A stretch of 64,000 bases of DNA, from IMG/VR virus record IMGVR_UViG_3300030329_005813, positions 108,362 to 172,361 of that record. The stretch is one strand, 5' to 3'. This document shows positions 28,830 to 38,718 of the stretch, one piece after another. The DNA is from a virus. The position numbers were made by a program, and so were the translations under genes. Each line of letters begins with the position of its first letter. The stretch's first letter is position 1. The notes under the pieces were generated by a model. The model searched no databases. It was not told where the DNA came from and saw nothing but the letters and a program-made list of their open reading frames with translations.

Positions 28830-29716
28830 AACTCTAGTATGCCTTTCAAAGCCTTTGTTTGGCTTTCTACCGTTGCCCCCGCAACGTGAGGCGTAATTAC
28901 TATATTGTCTCTTTTAAGATTAAAAAGTTTAGACTGCCTAAGGTCTTCAATATTTTGTTCATTACACAAAACATCACAAGAATAAAAAATCTTATCTTCT
29001 ATAATAAGGTCATAAATGTAGTCTTCGTCTACAGTTTCGCCCCTCGATGTATTGACGACAATTAAATTTTCTTTAAAATTATCTAATACACCGTTGCTTA
29101 TTATTCCTTTAGTTTCATCTGTAAGATAACAACTTATACATAATATATCAACTTTTTGTAGGTTTGTCAAGGAAAAAACTCTTTTATATTGATAACTTCC
29201 GACATATGGGTCGTAGTACTCAACATTCATCCCAAAAGCCTTAGCATATTTGGCTATTTTTCTTCCTATCCTTCCGAGTCCAATAATCCCTATATTTTTG
29301 CCGGCCAGCTCATTTGACCGCAAAAATCTTTCATTTTCATCATCTCTCCATTTATCAACATTGTTTACGGCCGGCACAAACTTTCGAAAGGCATTCATAA
29401 TGTGCAACCAAGTAAACTCTGCGGAGGCGTGAATATTTTCAAGAATATCTCGATTATCCAAAAGGCATTTTACAGGAATATTCCTTAGGCCCAAATAATG
29501 CATATCTAGGTGGTTCACTCCTGTTGACGGAGTGCCAACTACTTTAAGGCTTGGATATTTAGCGAAATGATTCTTATCTAAAAATACATCGGTACCTGGG
29601 TTTACAATAATGCATTCTGGATCATGACTATCTAATGTATAACCCAGCGAATCAATAATTGAATTAAAATCTTGTATCTGTAAAAAATTAATTGGACATT
29701 CAATTTTAACGCGCAC
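28811..29716 (-). CDS. D-2-hydroxyacid dehydrogenase family (SerA/phosphoglycerate-dehydrogenase-like)
   Basis: About 301 residues from a GTG ([11 protein letters not shown]) preceded by GAGGAAA at good spacing; a TTG twelve bases upstream is less likely. The NAD domain is [20 protein letters not shown]; the catalytic set is Arg ([14 protein letters not shown]), Glu and His ([13 protein letters not shown]). Within a sialic-acid-type cluster such enzymes may make or reduce a keto-acid precursor or decoration, but no pathway step can be assigned. Full length for the family without the ACT domain. Confidence 0.85.
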   Translation of the reverse strand: MRVKIECPINFLQIQDFNSIIDSLGYTLDSHDPECIIVNPGTDVFLDKNHFAKYPSLKVVGTPSTGVNHLDMHYLGLRNIPVKCLLDNRDILENIHASAEFTWLHIMNAFRKFVPAVNNVDKWRDDENERFLRSNELAGKNIGIIGLGRIGRKIAKYAKAFGMNVEYYDPYVGSYQYKRVFSLTNLQKVDILCISCYLTDETKGIISNGVLDNFKENLIVVNTSRGETVDEDYIYDLIIEDKIFYSCDVLCNEQNIEDLRQSKLFNLKRDNIVITPHVAGATVESQTKALKGILELCIKLQ

Positions 29717-30410
29717 TTCTTTCCTCAAGTAAAATTTCTGCTAATCTAAAATCCATAAATGTATCGATATTGACAGAGCAGTCTTCTGGCATTAAATATG
29801 GACGGCAATCATTACCATGCCTTGAGAACCAATCTACAATACATTCTCTTGTCATTGCAAAAATAGCTCCGTTTCTTATATAACAAGGCTCTAAGTCCTG
29901 CCTTCGTGAGCCTTCCCCCTCTGGGAATTCTGTGGTAAAGTCTCTAATTTGATCTTCTATAATCCTTTTCATCCTGACTGGATGTTTATCCTGGACCGAG
30001 GTTAGAGACGTTACGCTGTCGGCTCCGGTAGCAATTAATTTATCTACAGCTTCTACAATGTGTTTTGACGTCCTTAGAGGGGCCACACAAGGCAGTTCAA
30101 CCACATAATCATATGTTACCCCGTAATGTTTCTCCGAAGCCAGTACGGCGTGCTTAAGAGCGTCCCTAGACCATATATGATCTTGGGCCAACTCGTCTGG
30201 CCTCATAAACGGAACATCAGCGCCGAGATCTTTAGCAATTGAAGCAATTTCTTTGCAATCTGTACTAACAACAAGGTGTGTAAATCTTTTACTGGCTAGC
30301 GCTGCCTCAATAGTCCAAGCAATAAGTGGCTTGCCGTGAATCATTTTTATGTTTTTTCTTGGGACTCCTTTGGAGCCACCGCGAGCTAAAATTACTGCTA
30401 TTGTGTTCAT
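29706..30410 (-). CDS. neuA: Acylneuraminate (CMP-sialic acid) cytidylyltransferase, NeuA-like
   Basis: 234 residues, the usual length for NeuA. CTP-binding motif [20 protein letters not shown] is intact, with [27 protein letters not shown], and the downstream [17 protein letters not shown]. It activates a nonulosonic acid (sialic, legionaminic or pseudaminic type) by joining it to CMP, supplying the sialyltransferase-like enzymes encoded nearby. Translation is coupled to the upstream gene (shared base at 30410). Confidence 0.92.
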   Translation of the reverse strand: MNTIAVILARGGSKGVPRKNIKMIHGKPLIAWTIEAALASKRFTHLVVSTDCKEIASIAKDLGADVPFMRPDELAQDHIWSRDALKHAVLASEKHYGVTYDYVVELPCVAPLRTSKHIVEAVDKLIATGADSVTSLTSVQDKHPVRMKRIIEDQIRDFTTEFPEGEGSRRQDLEPCYIRNGAIFAMTRECIVDWFSRHGNDCRPYLMPEDCSVNIDTFMDFRLAEILLEERSAR

Positions 30411-31240
30411 TATAGATCCTTCACTAAATTATTAATTTCATCTGCTAAGTTATTCATTATTAAAGTATAACGTTCTTTTTTTTCATTTATGCTAAGCCCT
30501 AAAACATCTAAAGATGCATATTCTTGAAGAATTTTATTTAAAACCGAATCTAAAACAACTTTTTTATTAGTATGTTTTATAACATCAATTAGCATCAATA
30601 TTTCAAGCAAACCATTATGCTTTTCTACGATAGTTTTATTGTGACTGACGGGTTTATTTTTTTGCAACATATGGCCGCCGCCGTGATACATTGTAAATCC
30701 AGTTATGTATACTTCTTTTGCATCAGAAGCTATCGACTCCATAATGGCGTTAAAACCAAGCTGGGGCCAAACATTATAAGGAGATTTAGAATTTATATTA
30801 GCCACTCTATTTTTACCATAACCATTCTCTGTGGCATAATCTTTTAAAATATATGCATACTGCTCGGAAGTATAGGACGTTGCTGAAATACCGTGATACA
30901 TTTTATTTTCTAGCTTAGTTCCTAGTTTGCATTCAGGGTGTCTGGTAAATTTAATGCTAGTCTTTGCCAACACATCATAATCTGCCTGATGGTTAACCAC
31001 CGAACTGTACATAACGTGCGTTTCGTCCCCAACAAAATCTTTATATGTATTAAACCCTTTCATTGGTAACCACTTAAGTCGAATTACGACGTCATATTCA
31101 TCGATTTTAGAACCATTTGTTTCCAACAAAATGTGCTTCGATGGTCCAACAATCGCAACTCGTTTTCCCTTTAAATAATTATTATATTGTTCTTCGGGCT
31201 TAATAGCGTTTAAAAAACTTTCTACTCTTTCTGGGGTCAC
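30410..31240 (-). CDS. Sialyltransferase-like protein (GT29-type motifs)
   Basis: 276 residues, GTG start right after the NeuB gene with AAGGTGG as ribosome site. Residues ~25-70 resemble the L-sialylmotif: [16 protein letters not shown], then [18 protein letters not shown] and a [11 protein letters not shown] segment, the nucleotide-binding core of GT29 enzymes. A second motif around [20 protein letters not shown] and [12 protein letters not shown] matches the S-motif region. Predicted to move sialic acid from CMP to a glycan acceptor. Lacks a membrane anchor. Confidence 0.75.
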   Translation of the reverse strand: MTPERVESFLNAIKPEEQYNNYLKGKRVAIVGPSKHILLETNGSKIDEYDVVIRLKWLPMKGFNTYKDFVGDETHVMYSSVVNHQADYDVLAKTSIKFTRHPECKLGTKLENKMYHGISATSYTSEQYAYILKDYATENGYGKNRVANINSKSPYNVWPQLGFNAIMESIASDAKEVYITGFTMYHGGGHMLQKNKPVSHNKTIVEKHNGLLEILMLIDVIKHTNKKVVLDSVLNKILQEYASLDVLGLSINEKKERYTLIMNNLADEINNLVKDL

Positions 31241-31923
31241 TTAGCCACCTTAGAAATATTATTAAACTGCTGGCCGTACTCTCTAATCATTTTTAACTCT
31301 GACAAATCCATTGAGCCAATATGATCGTTCCCTTCCATTCCCTTATTTAAAGTAAAGTGTTTTTCTATTACTTGTGCGCCGTGGGCTACATTGTATAGTG
31401 CGTATGCTGGCCCGTAGGAGTGATCACTGAACCCTACTATTTTATCGTTGTAATAAAACTTTTGAAGATCCAAGAAACTTGTTGGATATTTAGAGATGCA
31501 ATTAAAATATTTAACGTTATTATACTCAAATGGCAACCACTCATTTCTCCACATACCCAATGAAATATATGTTAACTTATTAGTTGAAATAACCTTTTCA
31601 CATAATGCCGGCTCTTTTACGATTGTTCTGCTGGCAATCTTATACAGTTTAACGCCCAGAGTTTCACACCAATCAATTTTTTCTTCATCAAATACAGATG
31701 CAAAAAATTCTATACCGTGCGCTTCACATATATCTTTAATTTGCTTTACCTGACAAAAAGTAAACTCATTGCGTTTTCTTGACTCGTCTCCAAAAACTCT
31801 TACTGAATCATACAGCTGAAATTTTGCGTAATCGGCGCCTCCGACAGCAGACTGTCGAATTAGCTCTTCTATTTTACGAAAGTCTCCGTTATGATTGATT
31901 CCGATCTCTGATATAATCTTCAC
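31237..31923 (-). CDS. neuB: N-acetylneuraminate synthase-like protein (NeuB), catalytic domain only
   Basis: 228 residues from GTG with GGGGAATCAA upstream. The TIM-barrel features of NeuB are clear: ISEIGINHNGDFRKIEELI, GGADYAKFQLY, FFASVFDEEKIDW, KIASRTI, GFSDHSYGPAYALYNVAHGA and VIEKHFTLNKGMEGNDH. Usual NeuB proteins are ~340 residues with a C-terminal antifreeze-like (SAF) domain that closes the partner active site; that domain is absent here. It should condense phosphoenolpyruvate with an N-acyl hexosamine, feeding the NeuA enzyme downstream. Confidence 0.88.
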   Translation of the reverse strand: MKIISEIGINHNGDFRKIEELIRQSAVGGADYAKFQLYDSVRVFGDESRKRNEFTFCQVKQIKDICEAHGIEFFASVFDEEKIDWCETLGVKLYKIASRTIVKEPALCEKVISTNKLTYISLGMWRNEWLPFEYNNVKYFNCISKYPTSFLDLQKFYYNDKIVGFSDHSYGPAYALYNVAHGAQVIEKHFTLNKGMEGNDHIGSMDLSELKMIREYGQQFNNISKVAK

Positions 31924-32870
31924 TTGATTCCCCTTAAATTTTCAAAAATTTCAATTGTCTCTGTATATTCATATTGCTCTAAATATGGTTTGCACATCTG
32001 ATAAATAACTTTTAAAATGTTTGCGGCTCCGGAGGCCAATTTTTGATCCTCTAGACTTGGCAAGATGGTCGATTTATATTTTAATACCTCTGACTTAGGT
32101 GGCGTTGGTATTTTTAATTTACCCGATATCTGTAAAATATCTTGCAGTAACTCTATTTCTTCTTTGTTTTGCATTACAATTTTTTCAAATCTTATCGCGT
32201 GAACATTTTTAATTTTATGATTTTGTATGTCTAAATTTAGTCTATCTTGAATCATTGTCCACCGTAAGACATATAACAAATTCCACAAAACAGGCCTTAC
32301 CCGAGTATTAACTTGCCATCCAGTTTCAGACGTTGGTTGCATTTTCCATCTTAGATCACCAAGAGCAGTAAACAAATATCCAATAGCGTCGACCAAATCA
32401 ATACTATTTGCATTATTTTGGTAATTTGCCCTATCCTGCATAAGAAGTCTTAAAAAATAATTATCTGATTCATACATTGCGACATCTATAGGATCCCTAA
32501 CAACGTTAATAATTGATGACTCCGGAAAAGCACTGTTTATTAGCGGCGTCATTAAACAAAAAGTAGATAGTTTACAGCAATTATGTTTAGGGCCGTGTGG
32601 AGATCTAGATTGAATTATTCTGTCTCGAAAACTATCACTATCTTTTTGAGCGACCTCATCAAACGGCCACTTAGTTTCTAGTATATCTTGAAGACTACCG
32701 GGACTATAGTTGCCATCCATAGAATAAAAAGGCCCTGTTTTCCAAGCAAAAACATTATCATTTCTTGAGTTTAATCTTCGACCAAGATCATAGCCGTTAA
32801 TACTAGCTATATCTGCTATATAATAGGCCCCTGACCACCATACTCCTGATATGAAGATTTGCTCATGCAC
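31920..32870 (-). CDS. Sulfotransferase-like P-loop protein
   Basis: 316 residues. The N terminus (IFISGVWWSGAYYIADIASI) occupies the place of the 5'-phosphosulfate loop, and INVVRDPIDVAMYESDNYFL matches the 3'-phosphate (R-D-P-x-D-x-A) motif of PAPS-dependent sulfotransferases. The classical PRSGTT loop is altered, so activity is uncertain. Overlaps both neighbours by 4 and 8 bases. It would place a sulfate on the glycan or on a lipid/protein carrier. The alternative is a kinase-like P-loop protein. Confidence 0.65.
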   Translation of the reverse strand: MHEQIFISGVWWSGAYYIADIASINGYDLGRRLNSRNDNVFAWKTGPFYSMDGNYSPGSLQDILETKWPFDEVAQKDSDSFRDRIIQSRSPHGPKHNCCKLSTFCLMTPLINSAFPESSIINVVRDPIDVAMYESDNYFLRLLMQDRANYQNNANSIDLVDAIGYLFTALGDLRWKMQPTSETGWQVNTRVRPVLWNLLYVLRWTMIQDRLNLDIQNHKIKNVHAIRFEKIVMQNKEEIELLQDILQISGKLKIPTPPKSEVLKYKSTILPSLEDQKLASGAANILKVIYQMCKPYLEQYEYTETIEIFENLRGIK

Positions 32871-33537
32871 CGATAATCTCCAAGTTTTTTAACGTTGGCA
32901 AATCTGCATTGGTAATCATCTTGAAATTAACATCGGGATTGCGCTTCACCACGTCAATAAAGTGCTCAACCATATTTGTTCTATCCATTTTGGCCTTTTG
33001 CTGCTTCAATGGGGCCTGCCAAGGACGTCGGAAAAGATAGTCATTCTGGTAGAAATCAAGTCCAACAACCCACAAATTCTTGGGTTTCAGCATATGAGCA
33101 GCGTAAATAATGGCCAAAACACCAGTATTTGGATGTTTTTTAGCGTAATTGCCCACCCCTTGAAAGAAATCGTTGTATCCAAGCAGCTCTTCTGGTAGCA
33201 TATGGCATTTAAGATTATAGCTTTCATAAAGACGTTTCATACCCAATATCATATGATCTAATTCACATTTGGTAAATTGAATATTTTGAATGTTAAGCTC
33301 TTTGTAATGTTCAGGTAGCAATGGGGCCGTATCTAGACGGTTTACAAAGTGAACTATTTCTTTACCTTTTAGTTCCGGTGCAACAATAGAGTACTCTGAG
33401 TCTTCGTTGTTTATGTTTCTATCAAAGTTGTTGACCATATAACAGTGATTAAACTTGTCGGATACTTGTGGTAGTCTGGCTACACTTGCACCTTTTAAAA
33501 TGACACCAAAGTCATTTAAGTTTTTTGGAAAGTACAC
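32863..33537 (-). CDS. Second sialyltransferase-like / GT29-related protein
   Basis: 224 residues, GTG start after GAGGTAACA. NDFGVILKGASVARLPQVS and the later NTGVLAIIYAAHMLKPKNLW continuing VVGLDFYQN resemble the two nucleotide-binding motifs of bacterial sialyltransferases (the S-G-x-x-A-I-x-x-A helix then a G-x-D-F strand). Shares this arrangement with the protein at 30410-31240 but is otherwise diverged. Predicted glycan-modifying transferase; donor not certain. Confidence 0.65.
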   Translation of the reverse strand: MYFPKNLNDFGVILKGASVARLPQVSDKFNHCYMVNNFDRNINNEDSEYSIVAPELKGKEIVHFVNRLDTAPLLPEHYKELNIQNIQFTKCELDHMILGMKRLYESYNLKCHMLPEELLGYNDFFQGVGNYAKKHPNTGVLAIIYAAHMLKPKNLWVVGLDFYQNDYLFRRPWQAPLKQQKAKMDRTNMVEHFIDVVKRNPDVNFKMITNADLPTLKNLEIIGA

Positions 33538-33539
33538 TG

Positions 33540-34382
33540 TTACCTCGTAATCATAAAACTGCGAACGATTTTACGACTGCCTGAATCCATATGTTCGTGA
33601 CAAGCAAACTTAGCTAAATGATCATTGCTTACATTATTATACAACCCTCGATGAAACCCATCTGTGTGTATCGTGCGAACCGGTTCATACCCTGCCATTT
33701 TGAACAGCTGTGGTTGTGGAACTGGCGTTGCAATAACCCACTTGCTGTTGAACCCAATCTTAAAATACTCTCGAAGAATCTTTTCAAAATCATTGTCATT
33801 GTCATAGGTGTTTGGATGGACTTCAAGAAGAATATTAGTGTGCCCTTCGTTCTTAGAAAAATAGTTTAGGCCACCTTCAAAAATCTTGACTTCGTGTCCT
33901 TCAACATCCATTTTTATGAAATTAGGATAACGACGGTCTTGCAGAAACGTCTCAAGCGAGTAGCAAGGTATATTTTTCTTGTTAACACTATATTTGTTCC
34001 TCTTAACACTGCTTAAGTTAGGTTTTGAGGCTTCCCAAAACTCTACTACACCATCGTGTCCAGAAATGGCACACTTAGTAACTTCACACCTATCGTTATA
34101 ATCATTATCTTCTACATTTTTACGCAATATATCAATACTCTGAGAGTCTGGTTCTACGGCGTATACAAAGCCTTCAGGGCCTACGTTTCGTAGCATAGGC
34201 AAAGTAGTGTATCCAATGTTACCACCCAAGTCTAGGCACACCATACCCTCCTTAACGGTCTCATTAAGCAGAGACATAAAAGCCTTTTCGCGGCCGCCTT
34301 GATAGTACAAGACACTAGAGATGCCTCCGTCATTAATGTTTAGATTCATTTTAAAATCGTCAATCTGTTTTTGTACAAGCAT
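33540..34382 (-). CDS. FkbM-family SAM-dependent methyltransferase
   Basis: 280 residues, ATG after GAGGAGACACTAA. Motifs typical of FkbM: MVCLDLGGNIGYTTLPML (SAM motif I), YAVEPDSQSIDILRKNVED, and FIKMDVEGHEVKIFEGG. These enzymes O-methylate sugars and are common in O-antigen and capsule clusters. The C terminus is extended by ~70 residues relative to minimal members. Confidence 0.88.
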   Translation of the reverse strand: MLVQKQIDDFKMNLNINDGGISSVLYYQGGREKAFMSLLNETVKEGMVCLDLGGNIGYTTLPMLRNVGPEGFVYAVEPDSQSIDILRKNVEDNDYNDRCEVTKCAISGHDGVVEFWEASKPNLSSVKRNKYSVNKKNIPCYSLETFLQDRRYPNFIKMDVEGHEVKIFEGGLNYFSKNEGHTNILLEVHPNTYDNDNDFEKILREYFKIGFNSKWVIATPVPQPQLFKMAGYEPVRTIHTDGFHRGLYNNVSNDHLAKFACHEHMDSGSRKIVRSFMITR

Positions 34383-35286
34383 TTAGTGTCTCCTCTAGAA
34401 AAGTTGCATATCTTTCAGATACATCAACCATATCAATATTACTATTATAACCGTTTGTTATAACTTTGTCAAACTTCATTTCAGGTAAATTTGTAGTACT
34501 AGCTGGGCTATAGTCCCACGGCTCTTCATATATTACAATCGCATCGGGTCCAGCTATCTCTTTAGTGCCAGCTATCGATGAACAAATAACTTGACACCCA
34601 GCGGCTCTTGCATCCACCACTGTGTTTGGACAAGAATCATATCTTGCTAAATGTATAAAATATTTAGATCTCTTGTATAGGGCATATAAGTTTTGGATAT
34701 CAATATCACCAACAAAAAATATTCTATCGTGTATAATAGTGTCTTTGACGTCAACGTGACCAGCAACAACTAAACAATCGTTAGGCCCGGAATGTTCTAA
34801 GAAATATTTTATATTTTCTTTTAATCTTTTCCATCTGCGCCAAGTTGCGGCGGAACACCATATGGTCTCAAACTTATCAAGAATTGGGTGACCCAAGGGC
34901 GCTATAGAGTTCATATACTCTATGTCAGCACCGTTGTTGACTACGGTATAGTTTGGGTGCTCTCCAAAATATTTAAATGAAATATCTCTATTAAACTCTG
35001 ATTGGAAGATTACGCCGTCAGCTTGGCTATAGGAGCGCAATATATTACTATTACGCAATTCATAGTTTTGATCCGGGTCAAAATAAATACCGTCTAGTCT
35101 TAATACTAGTGGTTCTGTTTTGACTATTTGTCGAGTTTCAATAAATGACAGCTTGATATCGGCACCATCCTGCGGAGGGACCAAGCATCGATGACCTAGA
35201 CGATCTAGATATTTAATAAGCTTTGTCCCAAAATGATTTGGGCCTGAGCGCGACATTATGTTAACGTTATCAAATAATACGTTCAT
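34360..35286 (-). CDS. Glycosyltransferase family 4
   Basis: About 308 residues from ATG (MNVLFDNVNIMSRSGPNHFG); an in-frame TTG 18 bases upstream would reach into the methyltransferase gene and is less likely. GT-B features: SRSGPNHFGTKLIKYLDRLG in the acceptor domain, VGDIDIQNLYALYKRSKYFI, and the donor-site ARYDSCPNTVVDARAAGCQV continuing ICSSIAGTKEIAG. Retaining transferase for the phage glycan. Confidence 0.85.
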   Translation of the reverse strand: MNVLFDNVNIMSRSGPNHFGTKLIKYLDRLGHRCLVPPQDGADIKLSFIETRQIVKTEPLVLRLDGIYFDPDQNYELRNSNILRSYSQADGVIFQSEFNRDISFKYFGEHPNYTVVNNGADIEYMNSIAPLGHPILDKFETIWCSAATWRRWKRLKENIKYFLEHSGPNDCLVVAGHVDVKDTIIHDRIFFVGDIDIQNLYALYKRSKYFIHLARYDSCPNTVVDARAAGCQVICSSIAGTKEIAGPDAIVIYEEPWDYSPASTTNLPEMKFDKVITNGYNSNIDMVDVSERYATFLEETLNACTKTD

Positions 35287-35287
35287 T

Positions 35288-35899
35288 TTATTTTGGTGTT
35301 GCAATAATAACTTGACACTCTTTTTGCATTGGTGTCATAAAGTGTTTTTCGATATTAAAATGTTGTGAGATATAATTTCCAAACTCTCTAAATGACCACT
35401 CCCTAACATGCATAGTGTTGTGTGGTGGCCCATTAACTTTTACATCCCAACCAAAACTTTTCTGTAGAGCCTGTATAACATCTCTATCGGGAGTCGAAAT
35501 AACAAGGTGCTTAAAGTTTATATTTCCAATAAACGCTAGAAGCTCATCTGGATCTAAAACGTGTTCCACAACATCCGAACATATAATCAAATCAAATGGC
35601 TCTTCCGGGGGACTATTGAAGTCTGATTTTCTAAAATCGTAAAGAGGGTATTTGTCTTTAATAAAGGACAAATTGGGCTCTAGATCTAGACCGACAAACT
35701 TTTTATCTCTAAAATACTTTATGAGCTTGTAGGCTGAACCGCAACCAATATCTAGTACTGTTTTATATTTGTTTTCAACGCATAACTTGCGAGCAGCTTG
35801 ATACACTTCATCTTGAAACTGATCTGTATGCGACATTTGTTCGCAAGTTACGAACTCTGTTCGATGCGTATACCCTTCATAAATGCAGTAATCTTTCAT
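35288..35899 (-). CDS. Class I SAM-dependent methyltransferase
   Basis: 203 residues. Motif I KTVLDIGCGSAYKLIKYF, motif II VGLDLEPN, and FDLIICSDVVEHVLDPDEL (the E-H box of Methyltransf_11/23 enzymes) are present. ATG start after GAGGCCC. Likely methylates a sugar or a glycan end group; lies one base before the next glycosyltransferase. Confidence 0.88.
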   Translation of the reverse strand: MKDYCIYEGYTHRTEFVTCEQMSHTDQFQDEVYQAARKLCVENKYKTVLDIGCGSAYKLIKYFRDKKFVGLDLEPNLSFIKDKYPLYDFRKSDFNSPPEEPFDLIICSDVVEHVLDPDELLAFIGNINFKHLVISTPDRDVIQALQKSFGWDVKVNGPPHNTMHVREWSFREFGNYISQHFNIEKHFMTPMQKECQVIIATPK

Positions 35900-36629
35900 A
35901 GGGCCTCTTAAAACGTATTTGTTGTTCTATTCTAAGCTGATCTTTACGATGGATCCTATCAACAGAAATAGGATTTTTTCTATTGTATACATACATAATC
36001 TGCTTAATCTCACGAAAATGTTCTGGGCCGGACATTTCGGCCATCGGGTACATCATTGCTTGATCAAATGTAAACTTATAAAAGTCGCCGTCTTCATCTT
36101 TTAAATCATCAAGTTTAATTTTTAAAAACAACTCTCTCCTAAAAGTTCTAAGATGTGATATGGTCCACGGCTTCATACGAATGTTGCCTTGCCAGTATCT
36201 ATCAACAATACTCGGACAGCTTATCATACCGGCCATATTATCGATATATGAACCAGCAGTCATCCAAACATCGCCAGAGTTATATACATCATTAAGCTTA
36301 CTTAAAATGCTGTCAGACGGAAACCAATCATCTCCGTCAAGCGTAACAATAATAGAATTTTCTTTGGCGCCTTGAATATGGTGGTATAGATTGTATAAAG
36401 CTTTTTGATTTGTTTTGTTGTTTACAATCTTGACCTTTGCAGCAGTCTCTGCTTCATCAAGTACTTGTTGTACAACTGTGGCTGTTTCATCTGTTGAACA
36501 ATCATTAATGTATACTATATCATAGTTATTGTAGTCTTGCCCCAGCGCTGAGCCTAGGCACTTTTGTACCCAGGACTCATTGTTGTACGATGGTATAATT
36601 ATAGTAAAATGATTATCCATTAAAAGCAT
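35877..36629 (-). CDS. Glycosyltransferase family 2
   Basis: 250 residues. IIIPSYNNESWVQKCLGSAL, INDCSTDETATVVQQ, and the metal-binding VTLDGDDWFPSDSILSKL identify a GT-A family 2 enzyme. The first ATG (MLLMDNHF) has GGATGA upstream; a second ATG nine bases further is possible. Overlaps both flanking genes. Confidence 0.88.
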   Translation of the reverse strand: MLLMDNHFTIIIPSYNNESWVQKCLGSALGQDYNNYDIVYINDCSTDETATVVQQVLDEAETAAKVKIVNNKTNQKALYNLYHHIQGAKENSIIVTLDGDDWFPSDSILSKLNDVYNSGDVWMTAGSYIDNMAGMISCPSIVDRYWQGNIRMKPWTISHLRTFRRELFLKIKLDDLKDEDGDFYKFTFDQAMMYPMAEMSGPEHFREIKQIMYVYNRKNPISVDRIHRKDQLRIEQQIRFKRPYERLLHL

Positions 36630-38718
36630 TCATCCAAAAATAATCTTTTCTAGTTTTTAGATACTTTATAATTTCTTCATTTGGCTGATTAAACCACTCT
36701 TCATTACGATGCTGAACATACTCGTTTGTATGTAGCTGGCATCCTAATAGCTTGGCTTCAATGGCTAACCTGGGGCAAGTATCGTAGCCAGCTGGCAAAG
36801 CACAGAGGCCTTTGGCCTGCGCTAACCTTTTAAGAAACTGGTTGTATTCCATTCCAAAAATAACTTCGTGTTCAACATTGTTTTCTTTACACCAATTTTC
36901 TGACTGCGTGGCGCCCTTAACCCAACTATTTGATCCAAGAACAATCCATTTATTATCGCGAGGCTCATTTTCATACTTTCGATTTAAAAGATCAATTCTT
37001 TCAAAGAACTGATCATCAAACAAGGAGGACAATACATATGTATTTTTTCCATTAACGCTAGGTAACGTATCTTGGTATATCTTTCGCTGCTCTTCGGACA
37101 TAAAAAATGTTGACTTAGAGTTGGTAACAAACTCTTCTATAATAGCACCACGCTCTGTTGCTTTGTAATCACAACTTTCGCCTTCAATGTAATCATATAA
37201 AATTGGATTTCTATGCTTACAAAATTTATAATCAAACTCTACAAATGAATACTGTATTTTACTATCGATAATATAACGAATAACTTCCGAGCTTAGGCCG
37301 GCTATATTTCCAAATACCCATTTACTCTCTTTGCAAAAATCCACAAATTCTTCGTCAACCATAGAAGAGTTAACCAGCGTAGTCGAACCAGGACTTGATT
37401 CAAATAATGTCTTAAGGCTCAACTCTGCCCCGCCTGCATATTGCTGGTGGAATAGATCTGACACAAATACATACTCTGTGGCCTCTAGCTTTGCATCGCC
37501 AACAACGTGGTTAGTAAATTGATCGTACAGCTTGTCTTTTGTAAAATTTTCTAAAATATGCTCTTGTAATGCTTGCGCCATTTTTAAAGCTTTATCATAT
37601 CTTTTTCTTATCTTACGAAGCTCCATCTTGTAGCTTCCCTGGTGTGGAAAGCACCACATTGAGCCCTCTTCTATAACACCTTGCCATAGCGCTTCTTTTT
37701 GAACAGGGCGCATATCGTAAGTTACATTATTAAAAAGCGCTCGGACTTTTTTCTTCTTACCGCCACTGGGGCCAGTGGCCATAGCATACAAGAAATCTGT
37801 TTGACCGCTCCAGCCTGGGGCGATAATTGGCAAGCCGTTGTATGCTGCCTCAAATAAAGGTAAGCCATACCCTTCACCGTGAGTAAGCGAAATCATACAC
37901 TTAACTTTAGGGTGTTGATACAAAGCTGTCAACTCTTCAGGAGACATATCTCCGTGCAACAAATAAACCTTACATTTTCTATCTGGGTAGGCCTTCAGCA
38001 ATGGTTTAAGTCTTTCTTCTAAGGTAAACTCTTTATCAATCTTGCAATTAGCTTGTGAGTTGGTCTTAATTATTAGTCCGACCTCTTCATCGATATTCTC
38101 TTCAATAAACCATTTAATAGAGTTTTCTATATTTTTTCGCGTTGACCATTGCGCCATTAAAAGATAGTTAAAATCATACTCTAAGTCTAAATTAAAATTT
38201 GCATCTGGCTCAAACTCTCTGACCGGGTAGTTAACTACTTCGATGGGTGTTTTGACTTGTAAATTAATTTTTTCACCGGTTTGTTTATTGTACGCTTCAT
38301 AGGCTGAGTTAACGAACACATCTTTGGAGTGATTCGAGACAACAATAATCTTGTCCATCATATTGGCTTTCTCAATCCAAACCGGTGCTACTCGGGTAGT
38401 TTCGATGCCGGCGGTGTAACCAATATTGACATCGGCCATTTTTTCCCACTCATTAGGAATGGTAATTTGGAGGGATAGATCAAAATGAGGATTTTCTTCT
38501 GACTGTAGATACATAGCAGTGCGTCGAATGTGGTTATCCATCCATTGACGCTCTTCATTATCATCATTAATCCAATTGGTATTTCCCCAAGGTATTGGAA
38601 CTACATAAATGTCAAATTTATCTTCGTGCTTCCTAAGCGATCTTAGGGCAAACCTGCTCTGCTCACCATAGCCAGACATAGATAAGACTGGTCCTCTTAC
38701 GATAATTTTAAACTTCAT
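36613..38718 (-). CDS. Tandem GT-B glycosyltransferase (two-domain fusion)
   Basis: 701 residues, roughly two glycosyltransferase lengths. The first unit (residues ~1-400) is a GT4: SMSGYGEQSRFALRSLRKH at the start and THGEGYGLPLFEAAYNGLPI continuing IAPGWSGQTDF as donor site. The second unit (~420-700) has VFVSDLFHQQYAGGAELSLK and GYDTCPRLAIEAKLLGCQL, the same donor motif in reduced form, like the protein at 34360-35286. Two transferases in one chain could add successive residues of a repeating unit. Strong GGAGGTAGC ribosome site. Confidence 0.85.
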   Translation of the reverse strand: MKFKIIVRGPVLSMSGYGEQSRFALRSLRKHEDKFDIYVVPIPWGNTNWINDDNEERQWMDNHIRRTAMYLQSEENPHFDLSLQITIPNEWEKMADVNIGYTAGIETTRVAPVWIEKANMMDKIIVVSNHSKDVFVNSAYEAYNKQTGEKINLQVKTPIEVVNYPVREFEPDANFNLDLEYDFNYLLMAQWSTRKNIENSIKWFIEENIDEEVGLIIKTNSQANCKIDKEFTLEERLKPLLKAYPDRKCKVYLLHGDMSPEELTALYQHPKVKCMISLTHGEGYGLPLFEAAYNGLPIIAPGWSGQTDFLYAMATGPSGGKKKKVRALFNNVTYDMRPVQKEALWQGVIEEGSMWCFPHQGSYKMELRKIRKRYDKALKMAQALQEHILENFTKDKLYDQFTNHVVGDAKLEATEYVFVSDLFHQQYAGGAELSLKTLFESSPGSTTLVNSSMVDEEFVDFCKESKWVFGNIAGLSSEVIRYIIDSKIQYSFVEFDYKFCKHRNPILYDYIEGESCDYKATERGAIIEEFVTNSKSTFFMSEEQRKIYQDTLPSVNGKNTYVLSSLFDDQFFERIDLLNRKYENEPRDNKWIVLGSNSWVKGATQSENWCKENNVEHEVIFGMEYNQFLKRLAQAKGLCALPAGYDTCPRLAIEAKLLGCQLHTNEYVQHRNEEWFNQPNEEIIKYLKTRKDYFWMNAFNG

